From NCBI GenBank assembly GCA_900764105.1, contig CAAFMS010000023.1, positions 1-64,000 on the forward strand: DNA of 64,000 nucleotides, given 5' to 3'. Below the pieces are notes generated by a model. The model had not been told where the DNA came from. It saw only the letters and a list, made by a program, of their open reading frames with translations, and ran no database searches. Below, piece by piece: positions 7,673 to 17,820 of this stretch; the first letter of the stretch is position 1; each line of letters opens with the position of its first letter. A program made the position numbers and the translations under genes. The stretch is from Clostridia bacterium. GTDB lineage: Bacteria; Bacillota; Clostridia; Christensenellales; Borkfalkiaceae.

Positions 7673-9487
7673 TTAAGGTTTTATATTTTGCCAGACTGTA
7701 ATACAACTGTTCTCATCGTCGTAATTCTTGCCTGCGGACGAATAATCGCACGCGGCAAACTTTTCGCCGCCGATACTTATCTCGTAAGTTACGTTGTTTT
7801 TGAATTTTTCGTTTTTTACGCGTTTAGCCCCGACCGAACCGCTTTTCGCCGCGACAGGCTTAGTTATATCTCCCAACCTCACGTCTCTCGCGAGAACGAC
7901 GGGACCTTTCGTAAACGCAACCTTGTCGTTTAAAATATGCTTTTCTACGCGAGCGGAATAGGTAAGTTCTATCGCGTTCTCGTTCCATACTCTTTTGAGT
8001 TCGACATATTCGTTTTTGCGTTCGGCGTCAACTTTTTCGCCGTCGATTTTCACTTCGTATTTTTCCATCCACTTCGGAATACGCAATTTTATCGCAAATT
8101 CTTTTCCGCCGCCGCTTACCTTTATCTTCGCTTTGTTTTTAGCGTAAACGTCGGCGTTGCAGTCGAGTTTTACCGTCGCCCCGTTATATTCCGTTTTAAA
8201 CGTAAACGAATTGTACAGATTGACCGAAAAACCGCCGTTATATGCGGAAATCGTCGCAAGATTCGCAACCGCGACTCCCGCGCTGCCGATACACGCGCAA
8301 CAGCCGTAAGACCTGCCGTCCTGCATAACCATAAAGCCGCCGACCTTTTTACCTCTTCTGTTATAGACGAGAGGACTGTAACTGTCGAACGGATAAGACT
8401 CGTGCTCCACTTGATAACAACCGTCCTCGACCCATACGTCGCCGTCCGTTCTCTTCATCATCTGCTCGGTATCGTTTACCGCGCCGTACATAGCGTTATA
8501 TGTCGACCGTTCGATATAATCCATATACTTCGGACTGCCCGTAAGCAGATACAGTTTTGAACACAACTTCATAAAAGTTACGGTTACGCACGTTTCCTGC
8601 ATAATGTCGTCGCTGTAATTCGTCTGCGTAACAGAAGAATTATCGAGCATTTCCGTAGAACAGCCGCAGCAGCCTATTATCGTATAATCGCTTTCGACGA
8701 TCATATCGACGAAGTTTTCCGCCGCCCGTAAATACTTATCGTCCTTTACATATTTGTAATACTCCGTCAGTCCCTCGAAGCAACTCATCATTTCGTATGC
8801 TTTGACGTCTCCGAACTGATACGGATATTTACGTTTACTCAAAGATTCTTCGATAAGATTGAGATTTTTGCTGAATCCTCCGTTTACGATATAAGTAGAA
8901 AAATCGAGGTATCTCCTTTCTTTCGTTATGCCGTAGAGTTTAACGAACGCCTCTAAAATCGAACAGGAATTCATAGCCCCGTACAATTTCGACGTGTCGA
9001 AAATACTCTTTTTGTTTTCGCCGTCACCTATGCGCTCTATTATGTAATCGGCTTGTTTTTTAAGCGAGTTTATCACTCGTCTTTTCAATTTTTTGCTTTT
9101 GCAGATTGAAAGGAAATACAGCATTCCGAGCATAACGTACTTTCTGCACCACATATCCCAGCCGTTAAACTCTATATCTTCGGCATAAGTGGATATGCGC
9201 CCCGATTTTTCCTGCGCGGAAAGCATATCCTCGATTGCGCTTACCAGAATTTTATATAACCTCTCGTTTTTGTCGGATATATAAGTAAGGCACGCTCCGC
9301 GCATAGTTTTGCCCCAGAATTCACCTTTCCATTCGCCGTTTTTATCAGAATGTATCTTATACTGATTGACAAACAGTTTCCACAACCCTTCGTCCGTCAG
9401 TTGTTTTTTCGTTACATATTCCGTCAAATCACGGCAGTACCCGCGAACTTTCAGTTCCCCGGGGATTGAAAATCTATAGTCTTTCAT
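7673..9487 (-). CDS. GH127-family (DUF1680) beta-L-arabinofuranosidase-like enzyme
   Basis: A 604-residue member of the GH127/DUF1680 group, whose characterised members release beta-L-arabinofuranose using a cysteine nucleophile and zinc. The general acid motif ETC is at 298-300 (Glu298). A Cys cluster CCAC at 396-399 matches the catalytic and zinc-binding cysteines of the family. The C-terminal part has RIPKWM and a Trp-rich beta-sandwich. Other GH127-like groups differ in specificity, so the substrate is inferred. No signal peptide, so cytoplasmic. It starts 19 bases after the preceding lipoprotein gene and precedes the 43-codon ORF by 12 bases. Confidence 0.85.
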   Translation of the reverse strand: MKDYRFSIPGELKVRGYCRDLTEYVTKKQLTDEGLWKLFVNQYKIHSDKNGEWKGEFWGKTMRGACLTYISDKNERLYKILVSAIEDMLSAQEKSGRISTYAEDIEFNGWDMWCRKYVMLGMLYFLSICKSKKLKRRVINSLKKQADYIIERIGDGENKKSIFDTSKLYGAMNSCSILEAFVKLYGITKERRYLDFSTYIVNGGFSKNLNLIEESLSKRKYPYQFGDVKAYEMMSCFEGLTEYYKYVKDDKYLRAAENFVDMIVESDYTIIGCCGCSTEMLDNSSVTQTNYSDDIMQETCVTVTFMKLCSKLYLLTGSPKYMDYIERSTYNAMYGAVNDTEQMMKRTDGDVWVEDGCYQVEHESYPFDSYSPLVYNRRGKKVGGFMVMQDGRSYGCCACIGSAGVAVANLATISAYNGGFSVNLYNSFTFKTEYNGATVKLDCNADVYAKNKAKIKVSGGGKEFAIKLRIPKWMEKYEVKIDGEKVDAERKNEYVELKRVWNENAIELTYSARVEKHILNDKVAFTKGPVVLARDVRLGDITKPVAAKSGSVGAKRVKNEKFKNNVTYEISIGGEKFAACDYSSAGKNYDDENSCITVWQNIKP

Positions 9488-9506
9488 AAAATGTCATCGC
9501 TTAATT

Positions 9507-11720
9507 TCAACCGACGTTCCACACGCCGACTTTCGTTACTCCGCTGTCTTTTAATTCGGCAATCGTATTATATCTGTATATCCCTCCGTTTGTAACGCTT
9601 GACGAATATACCCACGCATATTTGTTAGATTTTGTCTGTCCGTCGAGCGAATCGACAAAGAACACCTCGCCGAGCAACGCCCTTTGAGACTCGCTTGTGT
9701 CCTTGCTCGGGGTGATTTTACAAAACGCCGTGTTTTCACCCGTGCCGCCTCTGCTTCCGACAACAGCCTTTCCGTCTGTCTTACCAGGCGAATAATCGGT
9801 ACTCGCGTAAGTCGTATAATAAGATTTATTCGTCCCGATATTCCCGAAATAACCGTTGGACATCGGCATAAATACGCCCGTAACGACTCTGATATTTTTA
9901 AACCCTCCGTTATACATCGAATCGCACGACGCGCACATAGAGTTGCAATCCACGCGGAACAGCGCGCCGACTTGCTGAGTGTAATTCGTATAATCGACCG
10001 CCGCTCCGTTTATGACTACGAGTATATCTTCCATAGACAATCTGTAATTCATAAAGTCGAGAAGGGCGTACGAACGTTTTTCAGAGCCGTCTGAGCCGTC
10101 GAAATAATTCGTGGTGGTAATTTTAAGATTGTTGAGTTTTACGTTCCACTGCCCTTGCAAGAACACGGCGCCGTCGTTTCTCGCAAGTCCGCAAGCCGTT
10201 TTTATCGGAGCGTTATCGGGAATCGAAAACGTAAGATTGAAATGCGTGTTTTTGATTACCGAATCTTTTCCTAACCCGCCGAAAATTCCGTTCGTTCCGA
10301 CAGTTGCGTTCACCGTATAATTCTGCCCGTCGAAAACGCCCTCGAAGTATCTGTTCTGCTGACCGTTGGCTTCGTAAAAACTTCCGATCTGCGAGGTCAT
10401 ATCTACGGTAATATCGTTGTCGAGATAATAATAACCGCTTATGCTCCCGCCCGCTTTCAAGGTAAGAGCCTCGATAAATTCGTCGACGGTTTTTATCGCT
10501 TTCGTATACGCGTTCACGCTTTTGAAAACGTAGCCGCCAAGCGACGATAAAACGCATATTTCTTCCGTTTCTCTGCCGCGGGGAACGATATCCGTAATCA
10601 ACTTTCCGCGTTTTACGGTGAGTTTTCTGTCTCCCTGAGTTGCGGACAAAATAACAGCGCCTGCGCCGAATACGTTATTTACGTCGAAGTCCTCGCTTAC
10701 GCAATAGTCGAAACTGCCTTCGTATTCCTCTACGGGGCAAGTTACCGCGATTTCAATCACGTTCACATATTCCACGCCGTTATAACTGCATCTCGCTTCA
10801 ACGTAACTGCTCCCGATATTCTCGGCGACAACCTTATTATCCCTTATTGAAATAACGTCGGATCCGTCCTCTTTTATATACTCGAACGTCACGTTCTGCC
10901 TTTCTCCGCCGACGATAAGTTCGCCGGTTAAAGTCGCGAAATCGTCATACGTTTTTCCTTGCCATTCTCCGACTAAACTCAACCGGATTTTATCGGTAAT
11001 TTCGGTCGTTTCGCCGACGGTAACAAAGGTGTTCGCCTCTACGTCTTCGACGACTTTTACCTTGACGGTTTTTTGCAGAGTCGAACCGCTGAATCCTTTC
11101 CACGTCGTCGAAAGAATCATTTCGGTTTCTCCGACGTTTTTCGCGGCAATCGTCATATTATCGCCTGCCGTCGCTATCGACGTATCGGCAATTTCACACT
11201 TTATCTCCACCCCGTCGTAATATCTTACGTTGTTGAAATAAACGTACCCCCGAATATTGTAATCGCAGCCCTTGCCAAGAACGATGTAATTATCCGAAAC
11301 GTTTTCAATCACGAGTTGAGGCAAAAACTGTCCGAACGACACTTTTATATGACATTTGGCGGAATATTCCCCGTAAGTCGCCACGACGTCCGCTTCGCCC
11401 GTGGAAACCGTTTTTACGTCGCCGTCGTCGTTTACGGTAACGACGTTTTCGTTACTCGATTTCCACAAAAGGGTTTCTCCTTCCCGAACCTCGTAAGTTG
11501 CGATTAAACTTAAACCGTCTCCGTATATCAGGTCTTTGTTGTAATAATTGAGCGTTATGCCGCCATTTGTCGACTCTTCCGAATTATCGCTCGGCAATTC
11601 CGACTCCGATGCGGGAGCAGATTCGGACGAGTCGTCTTTTTTACACCCGACGAACGCTAAAAAGAATACCGATAACATAAGCGACAAAATCACAACCGAT
11701 ATTATTCTGAAATTCTTCAT
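9507..11720 (-). CDS. Surface lipoprotein with bacterial Ig-like (Big2) and beta-helix-like domains
   Basis: A 737-residue lipoprotein. The signal peptide ends in LAFVGC with Cys26 as the probable lipidated residue, followed by a Ser/Glu-rich linker. Residues about 60-130 form a Big2-type Ig-like domain (LLWKSSNENVVTVNDDGDV), and at least two further Ig-like segments follow up to about 350. The rest carries one copy of the module shared with the two secreted repeat proteins (GYYYLDNDITVDM, then YFEGVFDGQNYTV and KNTHFNLTF). No catalytic motif is visible. It is probably a cell-surface glycan-binding component of the locus. The start has a GGAGGG site. It lies 11 bases after the DUF4838 gene. 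Confidence 0.78.
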   Translation of the reverse strand: MKNFRIISVVILSLMLSVFFLAFVGCKKDDSSESAPASESELPSDNSEESTNGGITLNYYNKDLIYGDGLSLIATYEVREGETLLWKSSNENVVTVNDDGDVKTVSTGEADVVATYGEYSAKCHIKVSFGQFLPQLVIENVSDNYIVLGKGCDYNIRGYVYFNNVRYYDGVEIKCEIADTSIATAGDNMTIAAKNVGETEMILSTTWKGFSGSTLQKTVKVKVVEDVEANTFVTVGETTEITDKIRLSLVGEWQGKTYDDFATLTGELIVGGERQNVTFEYIKEDGSDVISIRDNKVVAENIGSSYVEARCSYNGVEYVNVIEIAVTCPVEEYEGSFDYCVSEDFDVNNVFGAGAVILSATQGDRKLTVKRGKLITDIVPRGRETEEICVLSSLGGYVFKSVNAYTKAIKTVDEFIEALTLKAGGSISGYYYLDNDITVDMTSQIGSFYEANGQQNRYFEGVFDGQNYTVNATVGTNGIFGGLGKDSVIKNTHFNLTFSIPDNAPIKTACGLARNDGAVFLQGQWNVKLNNLKITTTNYFDGSDGSEKRSYALLDFMNYRLSMEDILVVINGAAVDYTNYTQQVGALFRVDCNSMCASCDSMYNGGFKNIRVVTGVFMPMSNGYFGNIGTNKSYYTTYASTDYSPGKTDGKAVVGSRGGTGENTAFCKITPSKDTSESQRALLGEVFFVDSLDGQTKSNKYAWVYSSSVTNGGIYRYNTIAELKDSGVTKVGVWNVG

Positions 11721-11731
11721 ATTCCCTCCGT

Positions 11732-13783
11732 TTAAGATATCGTTTCAAGGTATTCGTCTATGGTCGTCGGATACTGATTGAGCCACGTTTCCTTGATTAC
11801 CGCAAAATTCAAGGTCTGCGCGACGGTTTTGAATTTTTGTTTCATCTCTTCGTATTCCGCCGTCGTATACTTGTCTTTATGCAGACTAAGCATTGCTTTT
11901 GCGGGGAACATCCATTCCATATCGATATTGTTTTTAAGCCTGTTATAAGTCGCGGTATCTCTTTTATAACTTTCGATTTTAGCGTACGCTTTATCTATCG
12001 TTTTCATAAAATCGTTTACCGTGCCGAAAGGCAATTTATCCTTTTCGGTCGAAGTAACGGACGAACTCGTCGTTAAGGACGTTCTTGCGTTTTCGATTGC
12101 GAACCACAGACTTTCCTGTGTAAACAACTCTTTCATTTCTACCCATGCGTCTTTATACATCGCCTTGAAATAGTTGTCAACGAGTTTATTTACGTCCAAG
12201 TCAGAATTCCACGCAAGTTTACTGCACAAATAGTTATGCAACACACCGAATCCCGTGTCCGCTCCTCTCTGGCAATCGTGAATCTGCGCAAAAGTATACA
12301 TATACTTGTTTTCTTTAAGCAGTTTGTAATACTCGGAATAGAAACCGAAACTGTCGTAAAAACACAGATAATCGTGGAAGAACGTTCCGTAAGACCATGC
12401 CATGCAATCGTCGTAAACCGCTGCCCAGTCTTCGACGAATCGTCTTACGGAGTTATTGTCCGCATCGTAAAGACTCTTCGAATAATTGAATTTATCCTGC
12501 GCAACGAAGGGTACGAGATTTACACCCTCGGGAGATTTTACTTCGTCGGACATATTCCATTCGCCCGTCGAATAATTTCTGAACGGCGGCTGCAGCGCGT
12601 CGGCGTAAGCAAGGAAAACGTACTTGAAGCCTTCCCTCTTATACTCGGGGTTCGCGTCCATCCAGTCGTTGACTTTTTTGCCGACTTTGTTCAAAAAGAT
12701 GATTATGCTCGCCGATTTCGCGCCGTTGTTTCTCGAGGCGCAATTTTTACAAGCATCGCATTCGCACAGGCTGAAAAAGTCGTTTATTCCGAACTCGACC
12801 GCATTGTAATTCGGGTAAGTTACGGGGTCGTACCATTGAAGCGAGTTGGTGATCTTTTCCGCGCACAAATCGACCATCAGATTGAAGTCGTCCGTATTCC
12901 CGTGAGCGGTGAAGCACAACTGATTTCCCGCAACCGAATAGAAGTTCCTTTTCGTCTCGAAATATTCGTCAAGCGGCAGAAAATAGAAACTGTTGTGATT
13001 TATATTCCAGTCGGAATTTTTACTGTTGCCCGAATGAATAGGCAGAAGCATATTGCTGTCCGAATCGAGAGAACGCATTCTGTACGCGAACATCACGTCG
13101 TTGACGTCAGAAGTACTTGCGTTTAAAATACCCTTTTTAGTTCTGTACTCTATATCGGGTATATCCACAACGTCGTAATTCATAAGTTTCAACTCGGTCA
13201 CGCCCGTGGTTAAGGTGTAACTGTCCTTGAAATACGTTTCGAAATTAAAATGCATATTCAGGAAATCGTATACGCCGTTAATCACGCCCGTATCCGTTTT
13301 GCCTATAAAGTAAATGGTTTTATCTTTGGTTAAAATCCTCGCGCCGTCCTTTTTAAGCGTTTTCGTATCTACGTTTAGTCCGCTGCTTTTATATAGCGAC
13401 GTATTGCCGAGAGAGATATATTTGCCGTTCGCGTCGTGCGATTTTCCCTCGTCGGAAACCGTTTCGAGCGTAACGCCCGTCGCCTCTTTGAAAAGCCTTA
13501 CGAGTTCGTCTCTCGCTATATTCAATTCCGCGCTTACGTTTTCGGAGGGTATAACTATCTTGTACTCCGTAGTACCGTTTTTTATAAGATACTCGTTCGT
13601 TTCCTTATACGAAAACCTGTGATTTTCGTTTTCGACAATCGGTTCTGCGCCGCCGCCCGAATTGCTTACGTTTACGCTATCCGACTCGGAATTATCGGTT
13701 TTCTTGCAACCAACGATTGAAAACGCAAGTATCGCGACGATAATGAATGTCGTAATGCTTTTCAAAAGATTCTTTTTTATCAT
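11732..13783 (-). CDS. DUF4838 (GH163-like) surface lipoprotein glycosidase
   Basis: A 683-residue lipoprotein with lipobox FSIVGC (Cys26). The N-terminal part (about 65-200) resembles the GH67-type N-terminal domain (EYKIVIPSENVSAELNIARDE). The central part is a DUF4838 domain with the clustered cysteines of LCECDACKNC and the GINDF segment. From memory, DUF4838 founded family GH163, endo-acting N-acetylglucosaminidases on complex N-glycans; the specificity of this divergent Gram-positive copy is open. Its surface location suggests it makes the first cut before import. The ATG has an AAGGAGG site and follows the Ig-like protein gene by 12 bases. Confidence 0.75.
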   Translation of the reverse strand: MIKKNLLKSITTFIIVAILAFSIVGCKKTDNSESDSVNVSNSGGGAEPIVENENHRFSYKETNEYLIKNGTTEYKIVIPSENVSAELNIARDELVRLFKEATGVTLETVSDEGKSHDANGKYISLGNTSLYKSSGLNVDTKTLKKDGARILTKDKTIYFIGKTDTGVINGVYDFLNMHFNFETYFKDSYTLTTGVTELKLMNYDVVDIPDIEYRTKKGILNASTSDVNDVMFAYRMRSLDSDSNMLLPIHSGNSKNSDWNINHNSFYFLPLDEYFETKRNFYSVAGNQLCFTAHGNTDDFNLMVDLCAEKITNSLQWYDPVTYPNYNAVEFGINDFFSLCECDACKNCASRNNGAKSASIIIFLNKVGKKVNDWMDANPEYKREGFKYVFLAYADALQPPFRNYSTGEWNMSDEVKSPEGVNLVPFVAQDKFNYSKSLYDADNNSVRRFVEDWAAVYDDCMAWSYGTFFHDYLCFYDSFGFYSEYYKLLKENKYMYTFAQIHDCQRGADTGFGVLHNYLCSKLAWNSDLDVNKLVDNYFKAMYKDAWVEMKELFTQESLWFAIENARTSLTTSSSVTSTEKDKLPFGTVNDFMKTIDKAYAKIESYKRDTATYNRLKNNIDMEWMFPAKAMLSLHKDKYTTAEYEEMKQKFKTVAQTLNFAVIKETWLNQYPTTIDEYLETIS

Positions 13784-13795
13784 CGTTGTCCTCCT

Positions 13796-16700
13796 TTATC
13801 TCGCAATTACTCTGTACGCAACGTAAGAGGTATTGCCTGCGTTATCTTTACAATAGACGTAAACGGTATAACTGCCCGCTTTCGATAAATAAATCGTTTT
13901 CGCGTCTCTTTCAGCCGATACGGTATTAAATAAATCGTCTCTTACGACTATCCATACGGTCAGGCGATTTGCGGCGGTATAATTATCGCTGACGGAGTAA
14001 TTTATCACGTTTACTTCGGCGTTCGCATCAACCGTAATCGGCTTCGATATATCGTCCGTCACCGTTATAACGGGAGCCTCGGTATCCGTAACGTAAATCG
14101 TGAATCTCGAATAAGTCTGCTCCGCAACGTTGCCGTATCGGTCGGCGTATTCGTAAATCACTTTATACACGCCGTAATCGTCGAGAAGAATCGAATACTC
14201 TTTCTCGAAATCGGTGATGTTTTCAAGTTTTACCCCGTCAATATCGGTCATTACCCTGTTGTTCTTATAAACCGTCATTTTAAGGTCTGCCATAGACGAC
14301 GGAGACAGAACGTCCGCCGCGTATGGTCTCGGAATGGTTACGACTGAATCGAGCGCCGCAACCTTTTCGAGTTCCCTGTAATACATTATCGGACCCATAT
14401 TATCCGAATAAACGTTGGCAAACGACTGCGTACACACTTCGTTTACGGTTATGCTCGCAGCGTTTTCATTTTCGAAAACGACTTTCAAGAAGCACAGACC
14501 GCTTTCAAATACACTGTTATAAACGAAGTCGGTATCGCCTATTTTCAATCTTCCGTCGACGTAAGCGACGTTCGTCGTGTAACCTTTCCACGGGGTTATC
14601 AGAGTTCTTGACGCGCCACGGTTGACAGAATAAACGTTGTTGCCCGTCAGGTCTATTCTCAAATTATTGTCTGCGTCGTAATAATCGGTTATTATCAGCG
14701 ACATTCTGGTCGTTTCGTCCGTCGTCGGGAGCGTAAACTTGAAGTTGAACGCCTTGTTAAACAGCAACGGATTTATGAAGTTTATCGTTCCGTTTCTCCC
14801 GACTTGGAAAGTCGTACCGTTTCTGTCCGTTTCCGCCGACGTTACGTCGCCGACAAAGAATTTCGTAATATCCAACTTGCCGTCCGCCGTTTTGACGTCT
14901 ACGACTTTAATCTCGTCCGAAAGAATTTCGACGTCGCTGTTCTCGCATTTCAACTTGAATCTTAGGAAGTCGTTCGCCGAAATAACTATATTGCCGACGT
15001 CCTCTATCTTTTCGAAATCGCCGTTATCGAACTTGACGTATGCCTCCACGTTCGCGGGGGTCGCTCCGTTTTCCGAATAATTATACGCTTTGTTTACTTC
15101 AATCGAATAGGTATACCCTTTGATATAATATCCGTTAAGGTTCATTATCGGAGAGTCGAAAATCGGCTTGGAGGACGGAACCGCGGTAAACGTTAAGTCT
15201 TTACTTCCCGAATACAAGGCGTCCTCGTAAAGATATCTGACTTTATATTCTCCCGAATACTCAATAAGATAACGGTCGCTCGGCGATAATTCCGCAGTTT
15301 CGCCTTTCGGATTTACAACCACGATTTTAACGGAAACTTCGCCGTTTATTCCCGTCGCGGAGAAATTATCGAATCTCACTCTCGTTCCCGCTTCCGCGTT
15401 ATCGAAAGCATTTACCGTATTGAAGTTTATACCGTCCTCGCCGTCTTTCGTCGCGCTGAGTACGATAGAATATTTTCCGACGTTATTGAAATAATCGACC
15501 GCCCCGTACTCGATTGTATATCTTCCTATCGAGGTCGGTAAAAATTTCCCGTTTTCAACCTTAATCATGCGTTCCGCCGCCGTACCTCTGTTGTACCATA
15601 CGACGTAATCGGCAACGTTTCCGCCCCTTATTCCGCTGTCGTCGTAAGCATATACGACGGGAACTTTTATCATATCTCCGTTCGCTACGATTTTTCTTTG
15701 CGAAAAGGCGTTTTCTTCGATAAAAATCGGCGCTGTATCGTCTTCGCAATAATCGGCGTAAGCGAGCGAAGCGTTACTGTCTCCCATAATTTTCGCTATC
15801 TCCACGGGCGCGCCGTCAACGCCGACAAGTCCCGACGCAATCACGGAAACGTATACGTTACCGTCGGTAAAGCCGTCAAAATCATAATCGTATATGTTTC
15901 TGTTGTTGAGTTCGCTGACAAGCGCGGTATTGGAGCCGTTCGTATAGTTGACGTACACTTTTATGTTTTTGCGATCGGTCGTATCTAATATAAACCCGAA
16001 ATTATAGTAGTTCTTGTTTACGTTCAGGTTGCCCGTAATTATCGTTCCGTCGCTGTTGTTGAAACTGTTTACGAGCGAATAATTTTCGCCGTCGATTTCT
16101 ATATTTCCCTTTTCGTTTTTGGAAACGCCCGCTTTTTTCTTTCCGTACGCGCTGACGTTCACGTAAGTCTGATAATCGTAGTTGCCGCGATTGTAGTGTA
16201 AATCGACGTATTTCGTCGGATCGTAGCAATCGGTAAGTCTTACGGTAACGCTTTTGCATATCGTATCGAATTGCAAACAGTTAAGATATATCAAATCAAA
16301 CTTGCCGTTTTCGTATATATTGACGGGCTTATTGTAGTAGAACGTTCCGCCCTCGGCGAGGTTTAATTTAAGACCTTTGCGATAGCCCATATTTACGAAC
16401 GAAGCGTTGAGATCTCCGAACCCGATTTGCGAATCGCTGCTTACCGAATAAAAACTCTTCTTAACCGTAAACTGTTTTTTCGCCGTGACGATATGCCCGT
16501 CCGCCCTTCCTTCAAATACGGCGTCGTACGTTCCGTAAGTGTCGAGAACGTACTCGTTTTCAACCTTTGCCGAGCCGTCCGGATATACGAGATATGTTTT
16601 TTCGACCTTTACTTTTTGTCCTTTGTATTCGATTTCCGCCCCGTCCGAAAGCGTTACGGTTTCGCCGTAATTATACAAATCGGATAGTTCTGCATTACTT

Positions 16701-16819
16701 ACGAAAGGCTCTTCGGCATAGGAAACGTTTGCGCCGCCAAAACCTACTGCAAGCCCCGCAAAAACAACGAACAATACCGAGAGCAACGCCGTAACGTAAT
16801 TTTTTGTTTTTTTCGTCAT
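13796..16819 (-). CDS. Large secreted Ig-like domain surface protein
   Basis: About 1007 residues from the ATG at 16819, eight bases after AAGGAG (a GTG one codon upstream is possible). The signal peptide is VTALLSVLFVVFAGLAVGF, with cleavage after VSYA. Two similar beta-sandwich modules (about 125-340 and 665-830) resemble carbohydrate-binding or LamG-like folds by pattern only. They are interleaved with Ig-like domains carrying VYAYDDSG, YGVYKVIYEYADRYGNVAE and DTEAPVITVTDD, a layout typical of DUF5011/HYR-type repeats. No catalytic residues or sortase signal are seen. It sits directly after the permease genes, so a role in capturing polysaccharide at the cell surface is likely. Confidence 0.75.
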   Translation of the reverse strand: MTKKTKNYVTALLSVLFVVFAGLAVGFGGANVSYAEEPFVSNAELSDLYNYGETVTLSDGAEIEYKGQKVKVEKTYLVYPDGSAKVENEYVLDTYGTYDAVFEGRADGHIVTAKKQFTVKKSFYSVSSDSQIGFGDLNASFVNMGYRKGLKLNLAEGGTFYYNKPVNIYENGKFDLIYLNCLQFDTICKSVTVRLTDCYDPTKYVDLHYNRGNYDYQTYVNVSAYGKKKAGVSKNEKGNIEIDGENYSLVNSFNNSDGTIITGNLNVNKNYYNFGFILDTTDRKNIKVYVNYTNGSNTALVSELNNRNIYDYDFDGFTDGNVYVSVIASGLVGVDGAPVEIAKIMGDSNASLAYADYCEDDTAPIFIEENAFSQRKIVANGDMIKVPVVYAYDDSGIRGGNVADYVVWYNRGTAAERMIKVENGKFLPTSIGRYTIEYGAVDYFNNVGKYSIVLSATKDGEDGINFNTVNAFDNAEAGTRVRFDNFSATGINGEVSVKIVVVNPKGETAELSPSDRYLIEYSGEYKVRYLYEDALYSGSKDLTFTAVPSSKPIFDSPIMNLNGYYIKGYTYSIEVNKAYNYSENGATPANVEAYVKFDNGDFEKIEDVGNIVISANDFLRFKLKCENSDVEILSDEIKVVDVKTADGKLDITKFFVGDVTSAETDRNGTTFQVGRNGTINFINPLLFNKAFNFKFTLPTTDETTRMSLIITDYYDADNNLRIDLTGNNVYSVNRGASRTLITPWKGYTTNVAYVDGRLKIGDTDFVYNSVFESGLCFLKVVFENENAASITVNEVCTQSFANVYSDNMGPIMYYRELEKVAALDSVVTIPRPYAADVLSPSSMADLKMTVYKNNRVMTDIDGVKLENITDFEKEYSILLDDYGVYKVIYEYADRYGNVAEQTYSRFTIYVTDTEAPVITVTDDISKPITVDANAEVNVINYSVSDNYTAANRLTVWIVVRDDLFNTVSAERDAKTIYLSKAGSYTVYVYCKDNAGNTSYVAYRVIAR

Positions 16820-16824
16820 CACTT

Positions 16825-17817
16825 TTACTCCTTAATTCCGCCTAATGAAATATTCCCCATGATTTTATCCTTGAAAATTACGAATATAATCAATATCGGC
16901 AACGCAAGCATCATACACGCGGAGACAGAATGGGGAACGTCGCTGATATTTATTCCCGACGGCGGGTCTATCGCGACGAGATACACGCCGTAAGATAACG
17001 TCGGGTGGGTCGGAAGATACAGAAGCGGAGTCTGATAATCGTTCCATAACGCGACGAACTGTATTAAAAACACCGTCGCAAGCATCTTCACCGCCAAGGG
17101 AAAATATATCCTCGTAAGAATAGTCATTTCCGATGCGCCGTCTAAATCCGCCGCTTCTCTGTAAGTCTCCGAAAGTCCGCCGAAAAAGGCATAATATACG
17201 AAGAAATACATTCCCGCTCCGGACATTTTTTGCAAATAATTCCCGATAAAAGTATCGTACAGCCCGGTGTTACGCAAAAAACTTATTATCGTCGGCTGCG
17301 ACCCGACTATGGGTACGCACATTATGACGATATACGTCACGTAAACTATTCCGCTCAGTCTGTACTTGTATTTCGCGCACAGGTATGCGGTTACCGCAGG
17401 GACAATGGCGCAAATCAGTCCTCCCACGCCGGCGTATAACAACGTGTTGACGAGCATTCCGAAAAATCCCGTCGTAGACTGCGAGTATACGGGGGTGTTG
17501 CCCCTATAATAAGTTCCGTCTAGCGTAAGCACGAAATTTTTAAGAACCTCGGAGTAATTTTTCAGATGAAAAAACTGCTCCCGACTGTTCCTTTTGTATT
17601 TGGGGTTCAGATTCGGAAATCCGAACATATTTTTCAGATAATCGCGTTCGCTTTTCAAAGAGGTTAATAAGCCCCATGTAAGCGTGATTATCAAAAACAA
17701 AGTAAGCGCAACCAGCAAAACGATAATTGCCGCAAACAAAATTCTATCGGATACGCTTTTCGATTCTATACCCTTTTTATTCAATTTGTTCTTTATGTTT
17801 TTTTCTGCTCTGTCCAC
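16825..17817 (-). CDS. Sugar ABC transporter permease (CUT1, MalG-type)
   Basis: Inner-membrane permease subunit of a carbohydrate ABC importer, 330 residues with about six transmembrane segments. The cytoplasmic EAA loop, which docks the ATPase, is YREAADLDGASEMTILTRIY at about 219-238, including the conserved EAA...G. Residues 28-52 form the first membrane segment. It begins 3 bases after the partner permease stop, and the next gene follows within 6 bases. No ATPase gene is in the cluster, as is common in Firmicutes, where a shared MsmX-type ATPase energises several CUT1 importers. Confidence 0.93.
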   Translation of the reverse strand: MDRAEKNIKNKLNKKGIESKSVSDRILFAAIIVLLVALTLFLIITLTWGLLTSLKSERDYLKNMFGFPNLNPKYKRNSREQFFHLKNYSEVLKNFVLTLDGTYYRGNTPVYSQSTTGFFGMLVNTLLYAGVGGLICAIVPAVTAYLCAKYKYRLSGIVYVTYIVIMCVPIVGSQPTIISFLRNTGLYDTFIGNYLQKMSGAGMYFFVYYAFFGGLSETYREAADLDGASEMTILTRIYFPLAVKMLATVFLIQFVALWNDYQTPLLYLPTHPTLSYGVYLVAIDPPSGINISDVPHSVSACMMLALPILIIFVIFKDKIMGNISLGGIKE

Positions 17818-17820
17818 GGC

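Noticed and set aside
12236..13126. 296-residue plus-strand ORF
   Set aside because: Antisense to the DUF4838 gene; Val/Arg/Ile-biased composition is typical of a shadow frame in this codon usage, and no family is recognised.
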